Assembly (NCBI GenBank): GCA_022822785.1
Contig: JAJEAL010000117.1
Coordinates: 27,321-91,320, forward strand
DNA length: 64,000 bases
Direction: 5' to 3'
Origin: Candidatus Poribacteria bacterium
GTDB lineage: Bacteria > Poribacteria > WGA-4E > PCPOR2b
Below, in pieces: positions 34,577 through 44,741 of the stretch; positions within the stretch are counted from its first letter, which is position 1, and every line of letters starts with the position of its first letter. The notes beneath the pieces are model-generated. The model was not told where the DNA came from. It did not search any database and saw only the letters and a list, made by a program, of their open reading frames with translations. The position numbers and the translations under genes were made by a program.

Positions 34577-35770
34577 CTATTTGTCCCGCAAATCTTTGAC
34601 GTCCACAGCCAATCCTGAAAACTTGTTCTTTTCAAGAAGGATTTTGGCGGTCTTTTCGCCGATCTGCACACCAATATGTTCGCCACCTTCTCGCGATTCG
34701 GCAATCTGATTTCCCCGAATCATAATTGATTGGGTCTCACCCTGAATGTCAACGCCGATTCCATCTTTGTCCGATCCGCTGTTCGTAATCCGGTTGTTCT
34801 CCACTATGTTCCGATGCGGGCTGCGCCCTTCGTTTGGTTCGTTGCGGAAGGTAATGCCGACCTCTCCGCTGTCCTCGATTTGGTTGAGTCGGATAATATT
34901 GTCGGTGTCTCGATGCCCAATGGAGATGCCATACTGATGGTTGTTGAGAATTTGGTTATTCTCTGCGATCCCGTGTTTCACGCCCCAGCAGAAGAAAAGC
35001 CCCAACCGATTTCCTGCAAGGTAATTATCCTGCATGATCGGACGTTGGGAACCGGAGCCCGGATGCAACCCCAAATCAGCGTTGTTCAGGCTTCGGCAAT
35101 TCGTCACAGTTACGTCGTGGCAAATCTGCCATGAGATGCCGTCGCCGTTATAGTTTCGCGCTTCGACGTTATCAATTGTTATCCGCTCACAGTCCTGCAT
35201 GAAAATGCAGCCGGCATAATTCCCATCGAGGTGTCCATTGTTAGGTTTATTGCCATCGAGGCCGAGATCTCGGATCTCAACGTCGCAGATATGTTCGCCG
35301 CTCAGGATCGGAAACAGGGTCGAGATCTGTGCGTCATGGTCTGCCCAGAAGTTCTTTTCAAGCGATTTATCAAGCCAGAGACGGTTTCCTTCTTTTGCGA
35401 TAATCGTGCGCTTGATGACATTCGATCCACCGTGATGTGGGGTCTTTGCTCTGAGGCAAATCCCGTACCCTACCTCAAAGCCGTTGCTATTGGTGAGGGT
35501 CACGTCTGAATCGTACCAATCTGAATCGAGGGCAAGCGGTGTGCTCACAGAAGGGTTTTTAATCAGCACCGTTTCATCGCCGCTCCCTTCGATCCGGATG
35601 TTACTTCGCAGATAGATCGCGTTGTTGAGATGATAGACACCGGGCAGGAGTTTCAGTGTACCCCCGCCGAGTGCGGCAAGATAATCAATGCCCGCTTGGA
35701 TAGCACGATCATCGCTGCCGTTAATCTGTCCTTCATCTCTACCTACCGTCATTGATAACGAATTCTGCAT
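34577..35770 (-). CDS. Right-handed parallel beta-helix protein
   Basis: A 397-aa beta-helix protein. The N-terminal 'DDRAIQAGIDYLAALGGGTL' and 'PGVYHLNNAIYLRSNI' are the usual pectate-lyase-like lead-in. Coils follow in repeated 'I.NN.I......GI....' form, for example 'NIVENNRITNSGSDKDGIGV', 'GIAENNQILNNHQYGISI' and 'IIRLNQIEDSGEVGI'. Such proteins bind or cleave polysaccharides or isomerise mannuronate. No signal peptide is seen with the ATG at 35770, which has aggag just upstream. The catalytic residues cannot be assigned. Confidence 0.82.
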   Translation of the reverse strand: MQNSLSMTVGRDEGQINGSDDRAIQAGIDYLAALGGGTLKLLPGVYHLNNAIYLRSNIRIEGSGDETVLIKNPSVSTPLALDSDWYDSDVTLTNSNGFEVGYGICLRAKTPHHGGSNVIKRTIIAKEGNRLWLDKSLEKNFWADHDAQISTLFPILSGEHICDVEIRDLGLDGNKPNNGHLDGNYAGCIFMQDCERITIDNVEARNYNGDGISWQICHDVTVTNCRSLNNADLGLHPGSGSQRPIMQDNYLAGNRLGLFFCWGVKHGIAENNQILNNHQYGISIGHRDTDNIIRLNQIEDSGEVGITFRNEPNEGRSPHRNIVENNRITNSGSDKDGIGVDIQGETQSIMIRGNQIAESREGGEHIGVQIGEKTAKILLEKNKFSGLAVDVKDLRDK

Positions 35771-35836
35771 ACAAGACTCCTTTCGCCTCTGCCGACTTGT
35801 ACGAATCATATCTTTTTTTCATTCTAAGGCAATCCG

Positions 35837-36793
35837 TCATTTCTCCTGCATTGATTGTTCGGCGGACAAACTCACCCGTATAGCTTCGAGGGCGGTGGCT
35901 GCGTCTCTATCTGCTGCGCTTGTCTCCTGAGTCTGGATTTCCTGTATCCACCGTTCCTGAAGCGAAATGTGTGGGGCCTCAACCGGGGGAATTTCCTCTA
36001 CCCCTGCCCCGGTTGAACAGCGCCACCTGCCACCACTATCGCTGATTGTGCCACCTGTCAGTACATAGCGGGCGTGCTGTTCGGATTCGTGGATTTCCAC
36101 TCCTCCTGCCCAGACCCAACTCCCTACCCCGCCGTTTCTGAACTCGACATTGACGGTATTGACAAATCGGTTATAATTGCCCTGATCGGTTAATCCTTCG
36201 TAGACTGCAGAACCTTCGACTGACCTGACACCTCCGAAGATATCGACAATGGGATAGATGTGGTAGACGAAAAAGTGTGCTGGTGGACCAGAAATGGGCA
36301 GATTAAACAAAATCTCCGGACGAACGCCGCGCCCCGGTGTCAGGCGCAGAAATGTGGTCAACAGTAGATCTCCGAGTTCTTCTGCTTTCTGTTTAATTGC
36401 TCGGTGTGAATTGGACACGGTTTCGGAGTGGTTGATCCGTAGAACACGTTGATTCCTTTGTGTGGCTTCAACTACGGCTTCACCCGCGTCAATTGACCGT
36501 GCCAGCGGATATTCCATAAAGACGTGTTTATCACAACGGAGCGCCGCGAGCGCGATTTCGGCGTGGGTGTCGTTGTGGGTGCAGATAACGACGCCATCCA
36601 GATTATCGCGCTGGACAAGCGTGTACCAATCGGGGATAAACTCTGCGCCATGTTTTTCAGCAAGCGTGTTGCCTGTCTCAGTGTTTCTTGAAGCGATTGC
36701 TACAACCTCGACGGTTTCCATTTCAGAGAATCTCTCTGCATGGCGTGTTCCAGTACCACCAGATCCTATAATACCAATTCTTATTTTTGACAT
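35837..36793 (-). CDS. Gfo/Idh/MocA family oxidoreductase
   Basis: A 318-aa oxidoreductase of the Gfo/Idh/MocA family. The Rossmann motif is 'IGIIGSGGTGTRHAERF', followed by 'LDGVVICTHNDTHAEIALAA' and the lysine strand 'KHVFMEYPLARSID'. In the family's E-K-P the lysine is replaced by Tyr ('MEYPL'), which is noteworthy because this lysine helps catalysis. The rest of the C-terminal domain is typical. The gene is followed by the beta-helix gene 66 bp downstream on the same strand. Confidence 0.87.
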   Translation of the reverse strand: MSKIRIGIIGSGGTGTRHAERFSEMETVEVVAIASRNTETGNTLAEKHGAEFIPDWYTLVQRDNLDGVVICTHNDTHAEIALAALRCDKHVFMEYPLARSIDAGEAVVEATQRNQRVLRINHSETVSNSHRAIKQKAEELGDLLLTTFLRLTPGRGVRPEILFNLPISGPPAHFFVYHIYPIVDIFGGVRSVEGSAVYEGLTDQGNYNRFVNTVNVEFRNGGVGSWVWAGGVEIHESEQHARYVLTGGTISDSGGRWRCSTGAGVEEIPPVEAPHISLQERWIQEIQTQETSAADRDAATALEAIRVSLSAEQSMQEK

Positions 36794-37104
36794 GTTCCTG
36801 ACCTAACATATTGTGTGATGTATAACACCTGCATCTTATCACATTTCTACCCATTCACGCCACCCAAAATCCGAAAACCTAAATCAGGATTCGATGAAAA
36901 ATCTAACGCAAGTTGCTTTGAATCCCGATCTTATCGGGGGCGCTATGACGCCAAGACATAAAGTTATTTTTCTTGGCGACTTTGTACCTTCGTGTTTTTG
37001 CGTTTTATTTGATCTGATTCTGAAAGTTCTATCATTCTGAGTATCTTTATTCAGAAAATGAACTTTTATCTCTCCTGCGGTGTCATTCACAGTGAAAGTC
37101 TTTT
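36794..37104. other. Intergenic region with hairpins
   Basis: A 311-bp spacer between the divergent oxidoreductase and ECF sigma genes. It contains two hairpins: cccgat/atcggg at 36924-36938 and cgccaag/cttggcg at 36949-36978, the latter in 'cgcaaag'-type repeat sequence. The promoters of both divergent genes must lie here, but I cannot assign -35/-10 boxes. Confidence 0.5.
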
Positions 37105-37719
37105 ATGATGGAACAGTCAGACCAAACCCTCATTTGCAAGATTGTGAAGCGCGATGCTGCTGCCTTTGAGATGCTTTTTGCCCGACATCGTGCGTCCGTT
37201 CGCCAGCATATCCTTAGCATCGTGCGGACTGAAAGTGCCGCTGAGGATCTGGTTCAAGAGGTGTTTTTGCGTGTCTGGACGCGCGCTGAACAGTGGAATG
37301 GTCAAGGCGAGTTCCAGGGTTGGCTTTTCCGCATCGCAACGAACCTCGCCCTCAATCATTTGCGCACCGTGCGGCGCCGGCGACAGGAACCCCTTGAACC
37401 ACCGCCTGACGAATTCGACGATGAGAATGAACGGCCGGCAGATCCAGATTGGATGATTGATACTTCGTCGCACGGTCCTGACGTGATAGTGGAGCAAACC
37501 GAGCGGTCTCAGCTGCTCTGGCAGCTTATTGATGGGCTGCCTCAAGAGAAACGAGAGGTGCTTCACCTCATATATGAGAAAGAAATGGCACTTCGAGAAG
37601 CTGCCATAGAGCTTGGCATTCCAGAAGGCACCGTGAAGTCGCGTTTACACTACTCCATAAGACATCTCGCCCGCGAATGGAAGGAAATCGCAAGCGATTG
37701 GGAAGAAGAGAAAGAGTGA
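37105..37719 (+). CDS. ECF-type RNA polymerase sigma factor
   Basis: A 204-aa sigma-70 family ECF sigma factor. Region 2 is 'DAAAFEMLFARHRASVRQHI' and 'AAEDLVQEVFLRVWT', ending 'GWLFRIATNLALNHLRTVRR'. The linker is acidic. Region 4 is 'LIDGLPQEKREVLHLIYEKE' with the DNA-binding helix 'IPEGTVKSRLHYSIRHL'. No anti-sigma gene is adjacent, which is unusual for ECF factors; the next gene, 239 bp downstream and on the same strand, encodes the beta-beta' RNA polymerase-like protein. The start ATG is doubled (MM) with only a weak ribosome site. Confidence 0.9.
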   Translation: MMEQSDQTLICKIVKRDAAAFEMLFARHRASVRQHILSIVRTESAAEDLVQEVFLRVWTRAEQWNGQGEFQGWLFRIATNLALNHLRTVRRRRQEPLEPPPDEFDDENERPADPDWMIDTSSHGPDVIVEQTERSQLLWQLIDGLPQEKREVLHLIYEKEMALREAAIELGIPEGTVKSRLHYSIRHLAREWKEIASDWEEEKE

Positions 37720-37746
37720 GCAGGCGGCAACGTTTTACACTTTCAA

Positions 37747-37930
37747 GACTTACGCAAATTTAGCACACAAGGGGTAGATTTTTGATTTTTAACCCCTTAA
37801 ATCCCCCAACTCCCCTGACAAGGGGGGAAGATAAGAGGGATCTTCTTCCTTGTCTTTCCCCTCTTATCAGAGGGGTTCAGGGGGACTTATGAACGCGCTG
37901 CGTCTGTCCTAACTTTATAACTTACACAAA
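37747..37930. repeat. Palindromic repeat cluster before the RNA polymerase-like gene
   Basis: Between acttacgcaa (37748-37757) and acttacacaa (37920-37929), which are near-identical direct repeats, lie several palindromes: aaccccttaaatccccc, cccctgacaagggg and gagaggg/ccctctt-like arms. The CCCC-rich part is related to the segments at 50893 and 52950. It fills most of the 239-bp spacer after the ECF sigma gene, so it could be a terminator or an inserted element. Confidence 0.55.
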
Positions 37931-37958
37931 CGCAGTAGGAAGGAGATAGGAGGGTAGC

Positions 37959-40900
37959 ATGTCACACAACGTTACTGCATTTTGGCATAAGGAATCCTTT
38001 GAAGGATTGATGAAAGAACGGTTACCAGAACTTCTCGCTGACCGGATGCCGCTCGCCGGTTATCATTTTGAGTCAACCGATACGTACACCTGTCGAGTCA
38101 GAGTTGTAATAGCGTCAACCGGGGGCTATATTGAGGTCGAATACACTGACATTCCGCAACCTGATACAGACGGTGTGTTCATGCTCAACGGTGAATCGTA
38201 TATTGTCGTGCCGACCGCTTCGACTGTGAAACTGAAACAAGCGAAGATCGAATGTGTAGGCGATCAACTGTACGACTACTTCAAAGCACGTATCAGGGAA
38301 GCACCGCCAGATCTGGCATGGAATACGTCGCTAGTCCACTTGTGGCTTCCGATTGATAGATGGGTGCGTGAATTTTTTAGCGATACATACACCGCTCAGA
38401 AACTCGCTCAGACCAACTGGCTTGACAAGCATTCACATCTGCGTAGGGTACGGATTTCACAAGGGAATCAGGTGTTTAGCCCTGGACACTTTGGGCGGAC
38501 TTGTCCATTTGAGACGCCAGAGGGACCCAACGTTGGCAAGATTCTAACGATTGCGAGGGGTGCAGAGATTCGTGATGGAAAATTGGTTATCGTGGATGAT
38601 ACTCCTGAAGCGACGCTTGGTTTATCTGCAGCGCTGATCCCTTTTCTCGAACACAACGACCCATCGCGAATACTCATGGGTGCAAACATGATGCGCCAGT
38701 GGTTATCCCCGTCTACTCCAGAGACTGCTCCGGTTAGGTGTTCCAACGAAATGTCAAGATCGGCTGCCTCTCCAGAACCTGCACTTGTCCAGACAGGTTA
38801 CGAGCCCGATGTCCCCGACTTTTGGTGTGGGCGTAATCTGTTGACCGCTTTTATCTCTTGGGGCGGGGATACTTTTGAGGATGGCATCGTGATTAGCGAG
38901 TCGTGTGCCGCACGTCTAAATTTTCCCTATGCCGTTGAACCGGGCGATAAGATTAGTAACCGTCACGGAACGAAAGGGGTCATTTCACGTATCATCCCTG
39001 ACGATGAGATGCCTCATCTCGCCGATGGTACGCCGGCAGAGCTTGTTTTCAGTTTTGGTGCTTTGCATGGACGGATGAACTTTGGTCAGATCCGTGAAGC
39101 GGTCATGAGCCGCATTGCGCGGGCGGAGGGGGAAGTCGCTATTGTGCCTCCATTTCAAGCACCTAGTGCCGATCAACTTCGTGAGCGACTCCAAAAGGTA
39201 GGATTGCCTGAAGATGGGATGGAAATCCTCACCTTTGGGTCCAACGGTAAGGAACTGGATCGGCCAAGCACGGTTGGTTGGGTGTATTGGGGGAAGACGG
39301 TTCACATCGCGCTCGATAAGCTCAAGGTTTCCGAGCCTATCGTTCATGACGAACCTATATACCATCAGGGACTTGGCGAACTGGAATACTATACACTCCG
39401 TAATGCTTCAGCATTTGAGACTTTGCGGGAACATTTCAACACCCGCGCTTCGACGCGGGTAGATGCGGGGACACTTCCCGATCGCGTTGCAGCAGGAACA
39501 GTTGAGCAGGCGGGACCACCGACGCCGATGTTTGCCAAAATCAGGGGACGACTGTCGGCAGCAGGCATCCACGCCAACTTTGATGGTGACCAGCTGACTT
39601 TCCAATTTGCGCGTCCGACTGGGGATACACTTCAGCTTGTCCAGCCAGTTGCCCATCCGTGGCTACATGCTCAAACCATTGATGAAGTTGGTATATGTGA
39701 AGGCATTTCCGAGTATCGTGCACTTGCCGATGTCAATACTAGAGCAGAGCGGATGTTTGCAAATGATGCACCGGAAAGTCTAACCCTTCAAGTCCTGAAG
39801 CAACTCCAAACACGTCTTGCGGAATACTTCGACGCGCTTCTAAGTCCCGCGGACATGCGCTTTACGGCACAAACGCTTTTCAGCGGACGCAGCGTCATTG
39901 TACCAGATGCAGAGTTACGCGCCGATCAGGTTGGCATTCCGGAGCAGATGGCATGGGCGCTTTTCGGGCCTCAGGTTACAAAAGAACTCGGTGATGCCAA
40001 AGCAGTGCGAGGACGCAGCCAAAGTGCAACACAGGCACTTGATGAACTGATGGCGCGTTCATGGGTGATTGTACATCGAGCTCCGGCGTTTACGTCTACC
40101 ACCCTTCTTGCATTCCATCCGGTGCGCCAACCGGACCGCACCATCCGTGTTCACCCCTTTGTTTGTGAGTTGATGAGTGCTGACTTTGATGGGGACCAAG
40201 CGGCGGTTTTTCTGCCCATCACAGCGGGGGGGCAACGGGAAGCCGGTGAGCAGCTGTCTATCGCCGGACATCTCAAACGAGATCCAAATGTGTGCACAGC
40301 GTTAGCCCCAGGGCATGACGCGATTTGGGGGTTGGCAAGTTTGAGTCTTACCCCTGAAGGATGTGACGAACTTTCAGAAGTTGTCGGGATGGAGATTGCT
40401 ATCCCTGAGGGTTTGGTCACACGGCGCTCATTGGCAGATACGCTAAAAACACTCCTCAAACGCGAAGGAATTGATCGCACCATTGAAGTTGCTGAACGGC
40501 TAATGCAGCGTGGACTCGAAATTGTAAAGGAATCGGGAGCCTCCATGAGTCCGTTCCTCAGTAGGAGCGATGGTAGTCCTTCCATTCCTACGGACTCCGA
40601 GGATGTAACAGCATGGAACGCCTACGCGGAAGAACTTATGGAGTGGATTGCTGCTTACGAAGACTTTGCTGATAACAACTTGGGATCGCACATCCTCGCG
40701 GTCAAAAGCCGCGCCTTTACGAGTAGACTTTATCGACTCGCTTGTGTTGTTGGGGCGCGAGGAGCGGTTTCAGATATTCGAGGCGGAGATATTGTGATTC
40801 GTAACGGGTATTGTGATGGTTTAACGTCTGATGAACTCTACACGCTATCTGTCGGCTCACGGGAAGGGCTTGTTCGCCTCAACTTGGAAGTGCAACGCGT

Positions 40901-41078
40901 TGCGTGGGAGTTCCGAGATAGCAGCCAATCGAAAGGGTTTACCGTTCTGTCTCGTGCGATGCGAGCCAGACATCCCGGCATCGTTTTCGCCCGTGCCGCA
41001 GCCTGCGGTGAAGTCGATCCGCTTACAGATATTGATAGCCGGCTTTTCGTTGGGCTGCCTGTAGCAAGAACCGAGTGA
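37959..41078 (+). CDS. Minimal fused beta-beta' RNA polymerase-like protein
   Basis: A 1039-aa single chain joining the catalytic cores of RNA polymerase beta and beta'. From beta: 'CPFETPEGPNVGKIL' (182-196), 'ALIPFLEHNDPSRILMGANM', 'FEDGIVISES' (Glu307-Asp308) and 'GDKISNRHGTKGVISRI' with the two active-site lysines (331, 339), then 'ADGTPAELVFS'. From beta': 'LFSGRSVIVPDAEL' (640 on), 'VIVHRAPAF', and the catalytic triad 'SADFDGDQAAVFLP' (Asp742, 744, 746), then a bridge-helix 'VVGARGAVSDIRGG' (932 on) and 'GSREGLVRL' at the trigger loop. Most outer modules are absent: the beta lobes, the flap (FED to GDK is 22 residues), the beta' clamp, its zinc finger and the clamp helices. The usual trigger-loop 'STHGARKG' is missing too. 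The ATG has aggagg upstream. It probably makes RNA; primed or unprimed synthesis is open. Confidence 0.85.
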   Translation: MSHNVTAFWHKESFEGLMKERLPELLADRMPLAGYHFESTDTYTCRVRVVIASTGGYIEVEYTDIPQPDTDGVFMLNGESYIVVPTASTVKLKQAKIECVGDQLYDYFKARIREAPPDLAWNTSLVHLWLPIDRWVREFFSDTYTAQKLAQTNWLDKHSHLRRVRISQGNQVFSPGHFGRTCPFETPEGPNVGKILTIARGAEIRDGKLVIVDDTPEATLGLSAALIPFLEHNDPSRILMGANMMRQWLSPSTPETAPVRCSNEMSRSAASPEPALVQTGYEPDVPDFWCGRNLLTAFISWGGDTFEDGIVISESCAARLNFPYAVEPGDKISNRHGTKGVISRIIPDDEMPHLADGTPAELVFSFGALHGRMNFGQIREAVMSRIARAEGEVAIVPPFQAPSADQLRERLQKVGLPEDGMEILTFGSNGKELDRPSTVGWVYWGKTVHIALDKLKVSEPIVHDEPIYHQGLGELEYYTLRNASAFETLREHFNTRASTRVDAGTLPDRVAAGTVEQAGPPTPMFAKIRGRLSAAGIHANFDGDQLTFQFARPTGDTLQLVQPVAHPWLHAQTIDEVGICEGISEYRALADVNTRAERMFANDAPESLTLQVLKQLQTRLAEYFDALLSPADMRFTAQTLFSGRSVIVPDAELRADQVGIPEQMAWALFGPQVTKELGDAKAVRGRSQSATQALDELMARSWVIVHRAPAFTSTTLLAFHPVRQPDRTIRVHPFVCELMSADFDGDQAAVFLPITAGGQREAGEQLSIAGHLKRDPNVCTALAPGHDAIWGLASLSLTPEGCDELSEVVGMEIAIPEGLVTRRSLADTLKTLLKREGIDRTIEVAERLMQRGLEIVKESGASMSPFLSRSDGSPSIPTDSEDVTAWNAYAEELMEWIAAYEDFADNNLGSHILAVKSRAFTSRLYRLACVVGARGAVSDIRGGDIVIRNGYCDGLTSDELYTLSVGSREGLVRLNLEVQRVAWEFRDSSQSKGFTVLSRAMRARHPGIVFARAAACGEVDPLTDIDSRLFVGLPVARTE

Positions 41079-41100
41079 TGCAACATGAGTTAAAAATTAT

Positions 41101-41872
<772 letters not shown>

Positions 41873-42086
41873 TTAATTTCGATGTTCTATAAACATGTTG
41901 TCCCGCTAGGGCTATGTTGGTTCATGGACGCGTGAAATATTAAGTTTCCCCGTTCAAGCCAACTCTCTTCATCTCATTGATCAGAGGAAATCTAAGTACA
42001 TGACTGTTATAGATTTTACCATAGAATTGTTTGGTTGTGAGAAGGATAAACTCATACAATACGCAAAAAACCGGAAGCTTAACCCT

Positions 42087-43316
42087 CTATCTCTCTGAAG
42101 GGGTTACCATTTGTCCCGATTTTGCTTCTCGTTTCAAGAACAGTGTTAGAATGGAAGTCGCCAATGGTAGCATCACCAATCCGTCTAGCAGTTTCGGTAA
42201 TCCAACCCGATCGCCAATCATACCGACCGGATAGTTCAATAGCCCTGCGGTCCCCCATGCTGCGCCCATTGCTAGGCTAGAAGCAAGATTTTCATGTTTA
42301 GGAAGCAATTGTTGCGCCAAAACGATATTGATCGTGACCGAAGTGGAAAGCGTAAAGTTTCCCAAAAGAAGCAGAATTAAAAAGAGTGCGCCGCTACTAT
42401 GTAACGCAGCATATAAAATCGGTGGCGCTACGAGCAACGAAAAGCGCAACAACGTATAAGGATTAATCCGATCTGAAAGCGTGCCGCCGGTCATGATGCC
42501 CATTGAACCCGCAAATACAAAGAGGGACAGCACCGCCGAACGTTCGAGATTTGAAAAATCCTGTTGATCAAGGTGCAACGATAGGAAGTTCAATACCCCG
42601 ATTGTGGTGACGGTTCTCAAGGTAGTAATTAGATACAACACGATGAGCGGACGTAGTTCCGGACGCAGGGCAATCCAGAGTGTTCCCTTTTTCGGTTCGG
42701 TGTGCGAAAACGCTGTTGTCGTTACGACCCCTTCCGTGGCTGGTCGAGAGTAGTTGATTTTCGCAACGATTGATGCGACGAGAAGCCCCGGAATCATACA
42801 CCATATCAGCCGCTCCAATCCGTAGCGGTTTAACAAAAGCATGATGCAGAATGGTCCAATCGCTTGTCCTACGTTTCCACCGGTAATAAACAGTGATACA
42901 CCAAACCCTCTTCCCCGTTTGGCTAACAGTGCTGCTTGAACGGCTGCCGGGGGATGGAATGCTGCCACCGCCATGCCGCCAACTATCAGCAATAACATCA
43001 GCATCAGAAGGGACGGGACAACACCCATTAAGCTGGTGCAAACTGAAGGTATCGCAACACCGAGAATCAAAAAGTACGCGGGTCGCCATCGGTCTGCGAG
43101 TTGGCCAAAGGCGACCTGACTAAAGGAATTGAAAACCCCAGAAACAGCGATTAATAAGCCTGCGAGGCTACTCCAAGAGGTGGTTTGGGACACAAGCTTT
43201 CTAAACAGGAGGGGTAAGAGATGGGGTAGCGTTGTGGAGTATGCATCGACAACAGCGTGAGCAAACGTCAACAGAAAAAGCCGATTCCGGAGGGTAGTGT
43301 TAGATTTATCTAGCAT
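42087..43316 (-). CDS. Major facilitator superfamily transporter
   Basis: A 409-aa MFS transporter with about twelve hydrophobic segments. Family features are 'FGQLADRWRPAYFLILG' (between helices 2 and 3), 'VAAFHPPAAVQAALLAKRGRG' after helix 4 and 'GGTLSDRINPYTLLR' in the second half. This pattern is shared with the fosmidomycin-resistance-like group. It is a close paralogue of the next gene upstream, from which it starts with an overlapping stop/start (TAATG at 43316). The substrate is unknown. Confidence 0.9.
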   Translation of the reverse strand: MLDKSNTTLRNRLFLLTFAHAVVDAYSTTLPHLLPLLFRKLVSQTTSWSSLAGLLIAVSGVFNSFSQVAFGQLADRWRPAYFLILGVAIPSVCTSLMGVVPSLLMLMLLLIVGGMAVAAFHPPAAVQAALLAKRGRGFGVSLFITGGNVGQAIGPFCIMLLLNRYGLERLIWCMIPGLLVASIVAKINYSRPATEGVVTTTAFSHTEPKKGTLWIALRPELRPLIVLYLITTLRTVTTIGVLNFLSLHLDQQDFSNLERSAVLSLFVFAGSMGIMTGGTLSDRINPYTLLRFSLLVAPPILYAALHSSGALFLILLLLGNFTLSTSVTINIVLAQQLLPKHENLASSLAMGAAWGTAGLLNYPVGMIGDRVGLPKLLDGLVMLPLATSILTLFLKREAKSGQMVTPSER

Positions 43317-44512
43317 TATTTCTGTTTCAGCAGAGGAACTAGCACGACAGTTATCAATGGAAGCATCACCAATCCGTCCAACACCCTCGCTAGTCCAAAG
43401 TGGTCAGCGAGTATCCCAACCGGGATACTCAACAATCCGCCAATGCTCCATGCCGCACCCATCATGAAACTGGAAGCAATGTTCTCGTGTTCAGGGAGCA
43501 ACCGCTGGGCGAGAACGATATTAATCGTAGTTGAACTAGAGAGGACAAAATTTCCCAGAAAGAGAAGGGTCAGAAAAGTGCCCCCTGAGCTATGCAGAGA
43601 CAGGTATAAGAGTGGGACGGAGGCGATGAAAGAAAACAGCAATAAACCATAATAGTTAATCCGATCGGAGAGCGATCCGCCTACCATGATGCCCATCGAA
43701 CCAGCGAATATAAACAGTCCGATAACTCCTGACCGCGCGAGGTTGGAGTAATGCAAATCATCAAGGTATAACGAAAGAAAATTTTCCAGCCCAATTCCTG
43801 TTATTGTGCGGACGACGGAGAGCAGATATAGCACAAGGAGAGGTTGCCAGTGGGGATGAATCGCCCCCCAAAGGTTCTTTTGTTTCACAGAGCCGTTTGT
43901 GGGTGCTGCTGCCACTTGAGACGATACATTCACCGCTGCCGGTGGTGTCTTCAAGACTTTCGGAATAAGCAACGCAACAAGTACCCCAGCGGACATGCAC
44001 CACGGCATTGACTCTAACCCATATCGGTACACCACCAGATACATGATGACTAAGGGACCAAGGCCGCGTCCGATGTTTCCTCCCGTCAAGAATATTGATA
44101 TGGCGAAACCTCTCTCGCCTCTGGCGAGGGCTGCCGCTTGACTGGTGGCTTTTGGGTGGAAGGCAGCAACGCCGCAGCCACCAATCCCTAGCAACACGAG
44201 CGCGAAAAAAAGCGAGGGGGCAATTCCTAATAGGCTCAGCGCAATAGCGGTGAACGCGACACCAAAAGTCACGAAATGGAGCGTTTGAAACCGATCTGAT
44301 GCCCAACCGAAGAAGATCTGGCCTAGCGAACTAAAGGTGCTATAAACCGAAATGATTATCCCCGCAAGACTATTCCGCGCAGCGGTTTGAGATGCGAGTT
44401 TTTTGAGCAGCAGGGGGAGTAGGTGCGGTAAAACGGTCGCGTAGGAATCGATGACGGTGTGGACGACGGTGAGGAAATAAAGTTGTTTGCGTGCTTTCAG
44501 TCCCCTTTTCAT
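43316..44512 (-). CDS. Major facilitator superfamily transporter (paralogue of the downstream gene)
   Basis: A 398-aa MFS transporter with the same landmarks as the gene at 42087: 'FFGWASDRFQTLHFVTFG', 'VAAFHPKATSQAAALARGERG', 'GGSLSDRINYYGLL' and 'SSTTINIVLAQRLLPEHENI'. The two lie in tandem with a 1-bp overlap and arose by duplication. They could form a heteromer or have diverged in substrate. Confidence 0.9.
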   Translation of the reverse strand: MKRGLKARKQLYFLTVVHTVIDSYATVLPHLLPLLLKKLASQTAARNSLAGIIISVYSTFSSLGQIFFGWASDRFQTLHFVTFGVAFTAIALSLLGIAPSLFFALVLLGIGGCGVAAFHPKATSQAAALARGERGFAISIFLTGGNIGRGLGPLVIMYLVVYRYGLESMPWCMSAGVLVALLIPKVLKTPPAAVNVSSQVAAAPTNGSVKQKNLWGAIHPHWQPLLVLYLLSVVRTITGIGLENFLSLYLDDLHYSNLARSGVIGLFIFAGSMGIMVGGSLSDRINYYGLLLFSFIASVPLLYLSLHSSGGTFLTLLFLGNFVLSSSTTINIVLAQRLLPEHENIASSFMMGAAWSIGGLLSIPVGILADHFGLARVLDGLVMLPLITVVLVPLLKQK

Positions 44513-44741
44513 CGGGTCAATAGATGCGATAAGGGATTCGCACCAGTTTTCATTCTCCTTTCCATCTGTCTTTCAGTCCTTTTTCCATCAACAAAATAGG
44601 ACGATATCCTATCGCCATCAATGTGCCTAAAGTGTAGCATTTTTGCCTGATGGGTGCAAGTTTTTTTGTTTTACCCAAGTTGTGATCTTGGTCAGAAAAG
44701 GCGCAGAAATCGAGTTTTTTAGAACGAAGCCAAAGCAATTT

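Noticed and set aside
37747..37930. The direct repeats acttacgcaa and acttacacaa as target duplication of an inserted element.
   Set aside because: They differ by one base and the interior lacks clear terminal inverted repeats, unlike the two elements at 20654 and 23841.
37959..41078. The gene could be a decayed fragment of the normal rpoB-rpoC operon.
   Set aside because: The frame is unbroken over 1039 codons, the beta and beta' parts lie in the right order in one chain with catalytic residues intact, and the missing modules are cleanly absent rather than frameshifted.
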